This document shows, piece after piece, positions 1 through 7,921 of a DNA stretch of 27,889 nucleotides. This stretch comes from CADCTM01 sp049671305 (GTDB taxonomy: Bacteria > Cyanobacteriota > Cyanobacteriia > Cyanobacteriales > Coleofasciculaceae), in NCBI GenBank assembly GCA_049671305.1, contig JBATUR010000108.1, positions 1-27,889 of the forward strand, given 5' to 3'. The first letter of the stretch is position 1. Every line of letters begins with the position of its first letter. The notes below the pieces were generated by a model. It ran no database searches and was not told the DNA's origin. It saw only the letters and a list, made by a program, of their open reading frames with translations. Both the position numbers and the translations under genes were made by a program.

Positions 1-1
1 T

Positions 2-778
2 GGACAGCTAACTGTAGCCATGTTACTAGAAAAAGGTTACTCAGTGCGCGTTCTCTGTCGTAGTGCTGCCAAAGCCCAAACTATGTTTAATAATCAAGTA
101 GAAATTGTTGTAGGTGATATCCGTAACCCTACCACACTTGCTGCTGCTACACAAAACATTAATCAGATCATTTGTTGCACAGGTACAACGGCTTTTCCTT
201 CTAATAAATGGGATTTTGAGAACTCTGAACAGCTTGAAGGTTTAGGTAGTGTATTGGAGTGGGGTAAAATCTATTTAGACTCGATATATCGCCAAAGTAA
301 CGCCCAAAATAGTCCTGAACAAATTGATGCCGAAGGTGTTAGTAATTTAGTAAAAGCAGCACCACAAAATTTGCAGAGATTTGTTTTTGTTTCCTCCTGC
401 GGCATCTTACGCAAAGAGCAAATACCATTTAGTATTCTTAATGCTTATGGTGTACTTGATGCTAAACAAAAAGGCGAAACAGCTATTATTAATTCAGGCT
501 TACCTTATACTATTATTCGTCCGGGAAGGTTGATTGATGGTCCCTATACTTCCTATGATTTAAATACACTCCTTAAGGCAAAAACTGGGGGAAAATTAGC
601 GGTAGTTGTTGGTAAAGGTGATACTTTATCCGGTGATACAAGCCGAATTGATGTAGCGGCAGCTTGTGTAGAATCTCTTAATAACCCAGCGGCGGCAAAT
701 CAGGTTTTTGAAATAGTTAATCAAGGAAAAAGACCAGAGATAATTGATTGGTCAGCACTATTTTTAAGTTTAACATAA
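2..778 (+). CDS. SDR-family NAD(P)-binding protein, 5'-truncated by window edge
   Basis: The frame is open to the left edge. The first codons read GQLTVA before the internal Met at 20, which looks like the end of a Gly-rich dinucleotide loop (GxxGxxG) followed by the usual helix and the strand-2 segment YSVRVLCRS. The real start is therefore outside the window. GDIRNP (end of strand 3), IICCTGTTAF (strand 4), FVFVSSCGI (strand 5) and the late TIIRPGRLIDGP match atypical/extended short-chain dehydrogenases, the group containing NmrA-like and plant Tic62-like proteins. The canonical YxxxK is not obvious; AYGVLDAKQKGE may supply a variant (Y plus a Lys several residues later), so a binding or regulatory role is as possible as an oxidoreductase. 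Substrate unknown. It converges on the 192-aa gene with about 10 bp between stops. Confidence 0.85.
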   Translation, partial: GQLTVAMLLEKGYSVRVLCRSAAKAQTMFNNQVEIVVGDIRNPTTLAAATQNINQIICCTGTTAFPSNKWDFENSEQLEGLGSVLEWGKIYLDSIYRQSNAQNSPEQIDAEGVSNLVKAAPQNLQRFVFVSSCGILRKEQIPFSILNAYGVLDAKQKGETAIINSGLPYTIIRPGRLIDGPYTSYDLNTLLKAKTGGKLAVVVGKGDTLSGDTSRIDVAAACVESLNNPAAANQVFEIVNQGKRPEIIDWSALFLSLT

Positions 779-788
779 ACTAGAATAA

Positions 789-1367
789 TTAACTAGATTT
801 AACTTTTGTCCACAACGCCAAACCGCCGCCTTTACCCCTAGCAGCAATATAATCATCTTCTACTAAAAAGTAGTTAAAAAATGCCTGGTCTTTGAGCTTT
901 TGTTGGTAAAAATCTTCCTCACGCTTTTGTCCACCGCGAATGTAGCCAGAATACAACTTTAAGCCCGCCAAAGTTATTTGCATTTGTGTAAAATCAAAAG
1001 CCAAAATATTATTCTGCCAAAACTGAGTAGGACCTGTTAAAACTAGTTGTAACAGTCCAACTTGAACGGAATTTTTTACTTGTCCTTGTTCGGAATTTGC
1101 TTCTGACTGTTGGTAAGTTAGCTGAATTTTGACGATAGCAGGTAGAAAACGTCCAGCTTTTAAAATAACTCCAGCACGTTTTTGAGATTTTTTAGTTCCC
1201 GTAATAAAACCTAGTCGCCAAGTGCCTAATAACTGATTATAGGTATAACGAATTTTTTGCTGTTTTGTGTTTTTTTCTGCTATTAATAATTCCTCAACTA
1301 CAGTAGAAGCTACGGGCGCTTTGGTTGTGGTTGTTAAAAAATCAGTCGCTTGAGTGATTGCTGTCAT
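789..1367 (-). CDS. PAP/fibrillin-like (plastid lipid-associated protein type) protein
   Basis: 192 aa, no signal peptide or membrane helix. The pattern LLGTWRLGFIT near residues 47-57 and the C-terminal DDYIAARGKGGGLALWTK recall plant and cyanobacterial PAP/fibrillins, lipocalin-like beta barrels bound to thylakoid or plastoglobule lipids (family knowledge). The middle is beta-rich, with alternating hydrophobic and polar residues. The ATG start is supported by AAGAGGA about 7 nt upstream on the coding strand (near 1374-1380). It lies 37 bp downstream of the DUF4336 gene on the same strand and is probably cotranscribed with it. Family placement is by motif memory only, so a lipid-binding role is inference. 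Confidence 0.65.
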   Translation of the reverse strand: MTAITQATDFLTTTTKAPVASTVVEELLIAEKNTKQQKIRYTYNQLLGTWRLGFITGTKKSQKRAGVILKAGRFLPAIVKIQLTYQQSEANSEQGQVKNSVQVGLLQLVLTGPTQFWQNNILAFDFTQMQITLAGLKLYSGYIRGGQKREEDFYQQKLKDQAFFNYFLVEDDYIAARGKGGGLALWTKVKSS

Positions 1368-1404
1368 GTTTAATCCTCTTTAATAATATCTAAGACTTTT
1401 GCTT

Positions 1405-2613
1405 TTAAATCTTTGGCTGTGGCGGCGGCGTGATTTTTAATTTGTAAAGCTTTTGATCAATTTCTTGAAGTAATTGAAACTCTACTTCTGGTAAAGGTTG
1501 ATGTTGCTTATTTGTACCTACTCTATGCTGTTCAAGAAAGGCAAATGCTTGGCGAAATTGTTGAGGACTACTATTAATAGGGCAGTCGAAATGACAAGCA
1601 ATAATACGTTGAAAATTCCAGCTTGCTACCTTATTTGCCCAGTCAATTGTTGCTTGTGGAGCGCGGTTGAGAATTAGTGTTTGCAAAATTGGGGCAACAA
1701 AGAGGCGACCATTGCCACGCAGGGCATCAAAGCACTGTTTCCAATCGTTTTTCCAGTCGAAAGGATACCAGCCAAAATATGCCTGCTTTGACCGTTGTGG
1801 TGCTTTTTGGGCATCGCGAATTGACTGCACCATTTCCACCACATTTAAGGCGCTGGGTTTGAAATAAAGTGCAAATAAGCAGATGCGCTGCCACCCCTTG
1901 CGACGGCAACTGGTACTATCAGTAACGATATCGAAGGCATTGTCTTTGGCGTGAAATAGTAGGGGGTAGGGGTCAATTTGCACGATACTGGGGGCGTCTT
2001 CTGGCACAGACAGCACTGAGTCGGTGACTAGAAGTGTTTGGGAAGTTTTATGGAAAAAGGCAACTTCCTCAAACCTACCTGGACCAAGTTCAATGGGACC
2101 AAGGATAGCGTATTCAAACTCTGAGGCAAAAGGCGCAAGGGTGCTGTCTGATGGTAAAATATGGGTGCGTTGGGCAGGAAAGCCGAGCCAGCTTAAGGGT
2201 AAGTTGACGGGAAAACTCCACTGGTTGGGTGCGACAAAGACTTCTGCCTGCGGAAAGCGTCTGGCAAAGGGACCGACAAAAACTTTATGCTCCAAACCAG
2301 AAATTGTTGGTAAGATAATGTACTTTACTTCGCCATGTTCTGCTACCAATTCTTGGACGAGATTGATACATTCCTTGGTTGGCGCAATTGGTGCATAGAT
2401 GAGTAGTCCGCCGTTTTTGAGCTTGATGACACTCATACGAATCGGTACGACAACGTAGACGATACCTTGCAACTGGTCGAATGTCCAAATTTGGTCTTTG
2501 ATGACTTCTGTCCGCAGTGTCCGTCTTGTGCCGTAGGGATAAAGGGGTACAAGGGGCCAGAAAGACCAGGAATAATCTTTAGTTTGCTCTGATTTAATTA
2601 CTGTTTCAGCCAC
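1405..2613 (-). CDS. DUF4336 domain protein
   Basis: 402 aa starting at GTG; no in-frame ATG occurs until about residue 60, inside conserved sequence, and a purine-rich stretch (GGGGGGTAGAGG) lies just upstream. The block YIILPTISGLEHKVFVGPFARRFP followed by APNQWSFPVNLP is the DUF4336 signature. The family is common in cyanobacteria and plant plastids and is distantly related to metallo-beta-lactamase-fold proteins. Here the LEHK His and a later LVTDSVLSVP segment could correspond to metal-site positions, but the classic HxHxDH motif is absent, so catalysis cannot be claimed. The start WSFWPLVPLYPYGTRRTLRTEV is also typical of the family. First gene of a probable two-gene unit with the PAP/fibrillin-like gene. 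Confidence 0.85.
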   Translation of the reverse strand: MAETVIKSEQTKDYSWSFWPLVPLYPYGTRRTLRTEVIKDQIWTFDQLQGIVYVVVPIRMSVIKLKNGGLLIYAPIAPTKECINLVQELVAEHGEVKYIILPTISGLEHKVFVGPFARRFPQAEVFVAPNQWSFPVNLPLSWLGFPAQRTHILPSDSTLAPFASEFEYAILGPIELGPGRFEEVAFFHKTSQTLLVTDSVLSVPEDAPSIVQIDPYPLLFHAKDNAFDIVTDSTSCRRKGWQRICLFALYFKPSALNVVEMVQSIRDAQKAPQRSKQAYFGWYPFDWKNDWKQCFDALRGNGRLFVAPILQTLILNRAPQATIDWANKVASWNFQRIIACHFDCPINSSPQQFRQAFAFLEQHRVGTNKQHQPLPEVEFQLLQEIDQKLYKLKITPPPQPKI

Positions 2614-2712
2614 GCCTCTACCCCCCTAATGCTGATGCTCAATTTTTCTTACTTAAATCGCATCAATTGCTACTTGATAAAACCAGATAAGTTAAGCAAA
2701 ATCCCTTTAATA

Positions 2713-4638
2713 CTACCGATAAATATTGGTTTGATTAAGATCGATGGGACGACTATCAACCAGACTACTAGCTTGCACACCAACTAAAAGCGCTAAATCT
2801 TCGCCAGTGCTGGTAATTCTGACTAAAGTATCATTCGCTTCCTGAACATAGCTAAGACCAATAAATAACGCAGTATCTGTTATGGCAAATTGCGTATTAC
2901 CTGGCTGGAAATTGTTAATTGTATCGATATCCTTGCCACTTTCCAAAACAATTACATCACGACCACCACCCAGCCAAATTGTATCGTTGCCAAGACTAGA
3001 ATAAATTACATCATCGCCAGCACCCGTGTAGATAAAGTCATCGCCAGCACCTCCAGAAACGGTGTTGTTGCCGCCAGCCGCAAAAATGCGATCGCTTCCA
3101 TTACCACCATCAATATAATCAGCCCCAGAACCGCCGTAAATTAAATCATCACCATCGCCGCCACCCATTGTATTAACTCCTTCGCCGCCAAACAGGGTAT
3201 CATTACCACCACTACCAAAAATGCGATCGTCTTCTTGGGTACCATAAAGAGTATCATTGCAATCAGTGCCAGCGATCGTAACTTGACCAAAGATCACAGC
3301 ACCATAACCAGCGTTGCGTTGAGCGTTAGGTGAGCCAAGAATCACATCATCAAGTCCGTCACCGTTAACGTCTCCGGCAGCACTAACCGAAAAGCCTAAT
3401 GTGCTATCAGTAAGCCAATCTGCAGGGTTACTGGGAAGAGAATTGATAGAGAAACCTTCAATACCGTCAAGGTTGGCGAGGTCGATACTAGCTGAGAAAT
3501 CACCACCATGACCGTACACTATATAGCTAGCACTCTCAAATCTATTATCGGTCAGAGGACTTGTAAAGGCTCCACCGATTAATATATCATCAACGCCATC
3601 ACCGTTAAAGTCTCCCGCACTACTGACAGCAAAGCCAGCACCATTGATTGTAAAACCATTGACGCCGTTAAGCGAAGAAACATCAAGCGTTGCCGAGAAG
3701 CCTTCAAGACTACCGAAGACGACATAACTTTGGTCAGTGCCATTACTCAAAATTAAGTCATTAATACCATCATCATTGACATCACCTGCATTAGTACCAT
3801 TGCTTGCACCATTGATGTTAAAGCCGTTGACGCCGTTGAGAGTTGAAATATCAAAGTTACTAGAAAAGCCTTGTGAGTTGCCAAAAATGACATGGCTATC
3901 TCTTACAACTGAGTTAATTGAGCTATCAATGCCATCTCCTACAATTAAGTCATCAATGCCATCGCCATTGATATCTCCAGCACTGCTAACTGGATATCCT
4001 GAGTTGATTGTAAAGCCGTTACTGCCGTCGAGAGTTGAAACGTCAAAATTACTAGAAAAGCCTTCTCTGCTGCCATATACAACATAGCTAGCATCAGATA
4101 CACTAAGAATTAAGTCATCAATACCATCGCCATTTATATCTCCAGCACCACTGATTGTGTTCCTGCCGTTGGAGCTAAAAGATAGCGTATTGTTATTGAT
4201 ATTAAAACCATTGCTACCATCGAGTGTAGAAGGATCAAGTATAGCTGGAAAACCATCACGGCTGCCAAACACAACATAGTTGTTGCCTAGATAGCTGCTC
4301 ACAATCACGTCATCAATGCCATCACCGTTGATGTCGCCAACGCCACTAACATCGTCACCGGCACCCCTAATTGTGAAGCCGTTAGTACCATCAAGCGGTG
4401 ATGAGAAGGAGTTAAATGTTTGTGGAAAGCCATCACGACTGCCAAATACGACAAAGCTATTGTATACAGGGAAAAACTGAGGAAAATCGCTAACAATTAC
4501 ATCAGAAATTCCATCGCCGTTGACATCGCCAGCACCACTGACACTGCGACCTGTTAAACTCTTTGGAGCATTTCCTCGAACCAAGAAGCCATTATTGCCG
4601 TTGAGGTCTGAAATATTAAAACCAATTAAATTAGGCAT
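2713..4638 (-). CDS. FG-GAP (integrin-alpha-like) repeat protein with C-terminal RTX calcium-binding repeats
   Basis: 641 aa. Residues about 1-450 carry seven copies of a roughly 60-residue unit with a Ca-binding loop (NGDGISDVIVS, NGDGIDDVIVS, NGDGIDDLILS, NGDGIDDLIVG, NDDGINDLILS, NGDGVDDILIG, NGDGLDDVILG), each preceded by SGAGD- or SAAGD-like residues and followed by a YVVFGS strand. Seven repeats fit one closed seven-bladed propeller. From about 455 to 585 come RTX nonapeptides (GGNDTLFGG, GDDLIYGGSGAD, GAGDDFIYTGAGDD), then a C-terminal tail. There is no N-terminal signal peptide, as expected for type I secretion with a C-terminal signal; no transporter genes lie nearby. Likely a secreted or surface Ca-binding or adhesion protein. 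The internal repeats create several antisense open frames that are not genes. Confidence 0.9.
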   Translation of the reverse strand: MPNLIGFNISDLNGNNGFLVRGNAPKSLTGRSVSGAGDVNGDGISDVIVSDFPQFFPVYNSFVVFGSRDGFPQTFNSFSSPLDGTNGFTIRGAGDDVSGVGDINGDGIDDVIVSSYLGNNYVVFGSRDGFPAILDPSTLDGSNGFNINNNTLSFSSNGRNTISGAGDINGDGIDDLILSVSDASYVVYGSREGFSSNFDVSTLDGSNGFTINSGYPVSSAGDINGDGIDDLIVGDGIDSSINSVVRDSHVIFGNSQGFSSNFDISTLNGVNGFNINGASNGTNAGDVNDDGINDLILSNGTDQSYVVFGSLEGFSATLDVSSLNGVNGFTINGAGFAVSSAGDFNGDGVDDILIGGAFTSPLTDNRFESASYIVYGHGGDFSASIDLANLDGIEGFSINSLPSNPADWLTDSTLGFSVSAAGDVNGDGLDDVILGSPNAQRNAGYGAVIFGQVTIAGTDCNDTLYGTQEDDRIFGSGGNDTLFGGEGVNTMGGGDGDDLIYGGSGADYIDGGNGSDRIFAAGGNNTVSGGAGDDFIYTGAGDDVIYSSLGNDTIWLGGGRDVIVLESGKDIDTINNFQPGNTQFAITDTALFIGLSYVQEANDTLVRITSTGEDLALLVGVQASSLVDSRPIDLNQTNIYR

Positions 4639-4959
4639 GAGAAATATACCCTGTGATTGCTTTAATCGTTACAAAAAAAAACCAATTTTTGTCTTATAAC
4701 TTCTATGCTCAAATTGATAGTTCGCCTTTTTTAGAGACAAACTGGCTTGAAACATATATATGAAAACTAAGAGCTAGCCTATCTGGACAACCACACCCCA
4801 AGTATTAAGGAAGACAGTATCCTTATCTTGCCTTATCGAATCTATCAAGGGATAGAATAGATATAAATTGTATGATTTTCGGTTTCTTTAATTATCCCAA
4901 GTTTTGGTAATATTTCATCAGCAAAACTTGGCATAGTTAAGCTAGCTATTTGTTAAGAT
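4639..4959. other. Intergenic region between hisA and the FG-GAP/RTX gene
   Basis: 321 bp, AT-rich, with no credible ORF on either strand. It holds the inverted repeat at 4897-4931 just beyond the hisA stop and a small 6-bp hairpin TCTATC/GATAGA at 4841-4856. It presumably contains the promoter of the FG-GAP/RTX gene, but no convincing -35/-10 pair could be picked out. Confidence 0.6.
4897..4931 (-). terminator. Hairpin downstream of hisA
   Basis: Perfect 10-bp inverted repeat CCAAGTTTTG (4897-4906) / CAAAACTTGG (4922-4931) with a 15-nt loop, beginning about 29 nt after the hisA stop on the minus strand. There is no clear U-tract, so it may be a weak terminator or an RNA 3'-end stabiliser. 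Confidence 0.45.
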
Positions 4960-5733
4960 TTAGGCAAAGGTGGAAAAGCCTAAATCTGGCGGTACATCTT
5001 GAAGGCGTCCCTTGCCTATTGCTTGCACAGCTTCTCTGAGGGAAATGTCACCTGTATAGATAGCACGACCAACAATTACACCACTAACTCCCAACGGTTC
5101 AAGAGCAAGCATACTTAATAAATCGGTCATTGAGCTAACACCACCAGAGGCAATAATTGGGATGGAAATACTATTAGCGAGTTCTCTTAAGGCGTCAAAA
5201 TTTGGTCCAATGAGCGTGCCATCTCGAAGAATATCAGTATAGATGATGGCGGCGACACCAAGTTGGCTCATTTGTTGGGCTAAGTCGGTTGCCATAACTT
5301 CAGAAGTTTCTATCCAACCGTGAGTCGCAACCAAACCTTGTCGTGCATCTATGCCGACAATAATTTTACCCGGAAACTCGGCACATAAGGATTCTACAAT
5401 AGTCGGTTCCTCGACGGCAGCAGTGCCTAAGATGACTTGGTGGACGCCAGCATCTAACATTTTAGTAACACCCGTGCGATCGCGTAAACCTCCACCAACT
5501 TGCACAGGCACCGATACTGCCTCTACAATCGCCTCTATCGCCTTAGTATTGACAGGTTGTCCAAGTTTTGCCCCATCCAAGTCTACAACGTGTATGCGTG
5601 TTGCGCCTTGGTCAGCCCATTGTTTTGCAACCTCAACTGGGTTATCGTTAAACACTTGCGATTGTGCATAATCACCTTGATATAACCGCACACACCGACC
5701 TTCAAGCAAGTCAATTGCTGGAATAACATCCAT
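4960..5733 (-). CDS. hisA: Phosphoribosylformimino-5-aminoimidazole carboxamide ribotide isomerase (HisA)
   Basis: 257 aa from the chosen start. HisA is a TIM-barrel enzyme that performs the Amadori isomerisation of ProFAR to PRFAR, the fourth step of histidine biosynthesis. MDVIPAIDLLEGRCVRL at the N terminus carries the catalytic Asp (PAID) and the phosphate-site region. VDLDGA, VGGGLRD, GIDARQG, YTDILRDGTLIGPN (second catalytic Asp) and ASGGVSS follow in the expected order, ending at VGRAIYTG. An in-frame GTG two codons upstream (5739) is possible, but AGGAAA sits about 9 nt before the ATG at 5733 and only 1-2 nt before the GTG, so the ATG is preferred. It is not in a his operon here, which is normal for cyanobacteria. 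Confidence 0.97.
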   Translation of the reverse strand: MDVIPAIDLLEGRCVRLYQGDYAQSQVFNDNPVEVAKQWADQGATRIHVVDLDGAKLGQPVNTKAIEAIVEAVSVPVQVGGGLRDRTGVTKMLDAGVHQVILGTAAVEEPTIVESLCAEFPGKIIVGIDARQGLVATHGWIETSEVMATDLAQQMSQLGVAAIIYTDILRDGTLIGPNFDALRELANSISIPIIASGGVSSMTDLLSMLALEPLGVSGVIVGRAIYTGDISLREAVQAIGKGRLQDVPPDLGFSTFA

Positions 5734-5884
5734 CGTCACTTTCCTAATGAATGTTAATTAGCTTAACGGAGAAGGAACTAATTGCCAAATTAGACGATCT
5801 CTTGATTAGAATTAAAAAACTTTAATCTCCTAGCCTTAACTGTAATTTATCAAAACTTTTTAGGTAAACTTATTTTTGTTAATT

Positions 5885-7921
5885 ATGAACAAGTCTTTAC
5901 TTTCTATTTATCCACTAAATAATGTAACTAATCCTCGTATTCCTAGTTACTTTGTCGCAAGTACTGCACCAATTAATGTTGAAGGAGATAATCAACCTAA
6001 ACATAGTAAAGCAGTTCCATCTGATCAATTATCTGCTGATCAGCAAGAGAAATCTCTCAATCAAATTGCTGATTTGCTTTTTCAGAAAATAAATAGCCCT
6101 GAGCATCAGGAAACTAACTGTTTAGAGTTAGTTATTTCTATCAATGGATTTAGTAATAGTGTTCAAGCTACCAAAGCACGGGTTGAAGAGATCTATCATT
6201 ATATTAACAATGATGCTAGCCAGCAGATGCAAAATAAAGCTAATAACTTGATGTATATTGGCTATCGCTGGCCCTCAGAACCTCTAGTTGGTGATAATAG
6301 CTGGTGGTTGGAGAAAGTTTATAACGCTCTAGCTGCTTTGCCACTTTTACCTCGATTTATCCTATTTTTTGGTGTAATAAGTATTGCTTTATCAATGATA
6401 TTTGATTGGCAATTCTTTGTAACTAATGGCTTTTTGTCTTTTTTATTTTCCTTGCTTGTCATAATTTTGACAACCATATTTTTCTTTGTGGTGAGTTTAG
6501 TAATTTTAAGATTATCGATTTATTTTAGAGATTACTATCGAGCTACAAATTATGGAGTACCTGATTTAGTTGAATTAGTACGACAATTGGATAAAGCTTT
6601 AGTTAATCATGCTAAGGAGCAGCATTTAGATAAAGTTAGCTTAGTGCATAAGTTCAAGATCTTAGTCTTGAAAAGAATCAGAACTAAATTATCTTTAGAA
6701 GGGAAAATTGCCACAAAACAAGAAGAACCATTTTTAGAAATAGCTTGTGAAAAAATTATTAATGACTATTTTCAAAATCAAGAAATTAATTCAATTAACC
6801 TAGAAGATTTATTATCGGATATTAACGATAGTAGTACCTGCAATCAGGAATATTTAGATCATATTGTCAATCTTGGTAGAGAAATTATCAATCGTACCGC
6901 AGATGATGAATTTGTAAAAATTAAAGAACGTACTAAAGAGATATTAGAAAATAAAGCAAAAAGATACTGGCAAGAACATAACCGCATAAAACTGTCATTT
7001 ATTGGTCATAGTATGGGTGCTTATGTTGTCACTAGTGCTGTCAGAATTTTATCTGATGTCTTTGATTTAAACTCAGTAGGAACCTTGGGGTTAAACAATA
7101 AAATACCTACTTCAGACATTGGTAGCGTCTTTGCCCTAGATCGCTTACTGTTGGTTGCACCTGATATTCCAATTACGACAATTCTTTCAGGACGAGCTAA
7201 TATTTTACGATCTTCTTTACGGCGTTTTAGGGAAGCTTATCTATTTAGTAACGAAGGTGACTTGGCATTAAGAATTGCTTCAACTGTTGCCAACTATTTT
7301 TCTTTTCCAGCACGAACGAGAGAAAGCGGTTATCGTTTAGGTAACGTTGCTATTAAAGATAGTGAAGGCTATGGTATTATTAATCTCAATCATGTTCGAC
7401 AACAGCAACATCAAGATTTACTCAAAACACTTTTTGTGGACTCCTTTAACATTAGAAAATCTTTAGCAAATGTTCAAGAAGGATTTCATCTTGAAGAAGT
7501 AGTTGATCGTGAAGAAATCGCCAGCTTGTTTACCTACTTTGACTGTACAGATTATACCGACGAAACAACAAAATTTAACTCAAAAAAACGCCGTGTTTTG
7601 ACTATAGCTAAATGGCGTTGGGAACCGCGTTGGTTATATTATGTTCGCTTAAGTATTGCTTATGGTTTAGGAATGAGAGACACCCACGGCGGTTACTTTC
7701 AAGGTCAATTTAGCCAGCAAGCAATTTACAGACTTGCCTTTTTAGGTTTTGCTGGTTTTCTTGATTCATTAAACCAAAAAGATCGAGCTTCTGCTCTAGA
7801 TTATTTATCTCAACAATGCGCTCAAAAAAAGATTCAGGTTATTCTATCTCCAGAGCGCTATGAAGTCGATCTTTTAGAGCGCGGACGCGATCGCGTCCGC
7901 AAAGAAATGCTCAATGTCTAG
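5885..7921 (+). CDS. Membrane-anchored alpha/beta hydrolase-like protein
   Basis: 678 aa from ATG 5885; a TTG three codons upstream is unlikely as the start. LVISINGFSNS (about residues 81-91) resembles the first core strand and oxyanion loop of DUF900/lipase-type alpha/beta hydrolases, and LSFIGHSMGAYVV near 370-380 contains the nucleophile elbow GHSMG. Between them lie two strongly hydrophobic segments (about 157-175 and 183-215), predicted membrane helices inserted into the hydrolase fold, followed by RDYYRATNYG and a charged helical stretch. LLLVAPDIP (about 420) may contribute the acid; the catalytic His is not obvious. Substrate unknown. The stop overlaps by 3-4 nt the stop of the convergent transglutaminase-like gene. 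Function beyond hydrolase-like is not inferred. Confidence 0.8.
   Translation: MNKSLLSIYPLNNVTNPRIPSYFVASTAPINVEGDNQPKHSKAVPSDQLSADQQEKSLNQIADLLFQKINSPEHQETNCLELVISINGFSNSVQATKARVEEIYHYINNDASQQMQNKANNLMYIGYRWPSEPLVGDNSWWLEKVYNALAALPLLPRFILFFGVISIALSMIFDWQFFVTNGFLSFLFSLLVIILTTIFFFVVSLVILRLSIYFRDYYRATNYGVPDLVELVRQLDKALVNHAKEQHLDKVSLVHKFKILVLKRIRTKLSLEGKIATKQEEPFLEIACEKIINDYFQNQEINSINLEDLLSDINDSSTCNQEYLDHIVNLGREIINRTADDEFVKIKERTKEILENKAKRYWQEHNRIKLSFIGHSMGAYVVTSAVRILSDVFDLNSVGTLGLNNKIPTSDIGSVFALDRLLLVAPDIPITTILSGRANILRSSLRRFREAYLFSNEGDLALRIASTVANYFSFPARTRESGYRLGNVAIKDSEGYGIINLNHVRQQQHQDLLKTLFVDSFNIRKSLANVQEGFHLEEVVDREEIASLFTYFDCTDYTDETTKFNSKKRRVLTIAKWRWEPRWLYYVRLSIAYGLGMRDTHGGYFQGQFSQQAIYRLAFLGFAGFLDSLNQKDRASALDYLSQQCAQKKIQVILSPERYEVDLLERGRDRVRKEMLNV
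7881..7900. repeat. Perfect 20-bp palindrome centred on HIP1
   Basis: GCGGACGCGATCGCGTCCGC is fully self-complementary and centred on GCGATCGC. It lies inside the last codons of the hydrolase-like gene (encoding Arg/Asp-rich GRDRVRK), about 18 nt before the overlapping stop codons of two convergent genes. Confidence 0.9.

Noticed and set aside
2024..2398. 124-codon plus-strand frame inside the DUF4336 gene
   Set aside because: Antisense to a conserved, well-recognised protein, with no independent support.
3737..4087. Plus-strand open frame of 116 codons antisense to the FG-GAP gene
   Set aside because: It follows the repeat period of the opposite strand, has low-complexity Ser/Pro/Leu composition and is explained by the codon pattern of the FG-GAP repeats.
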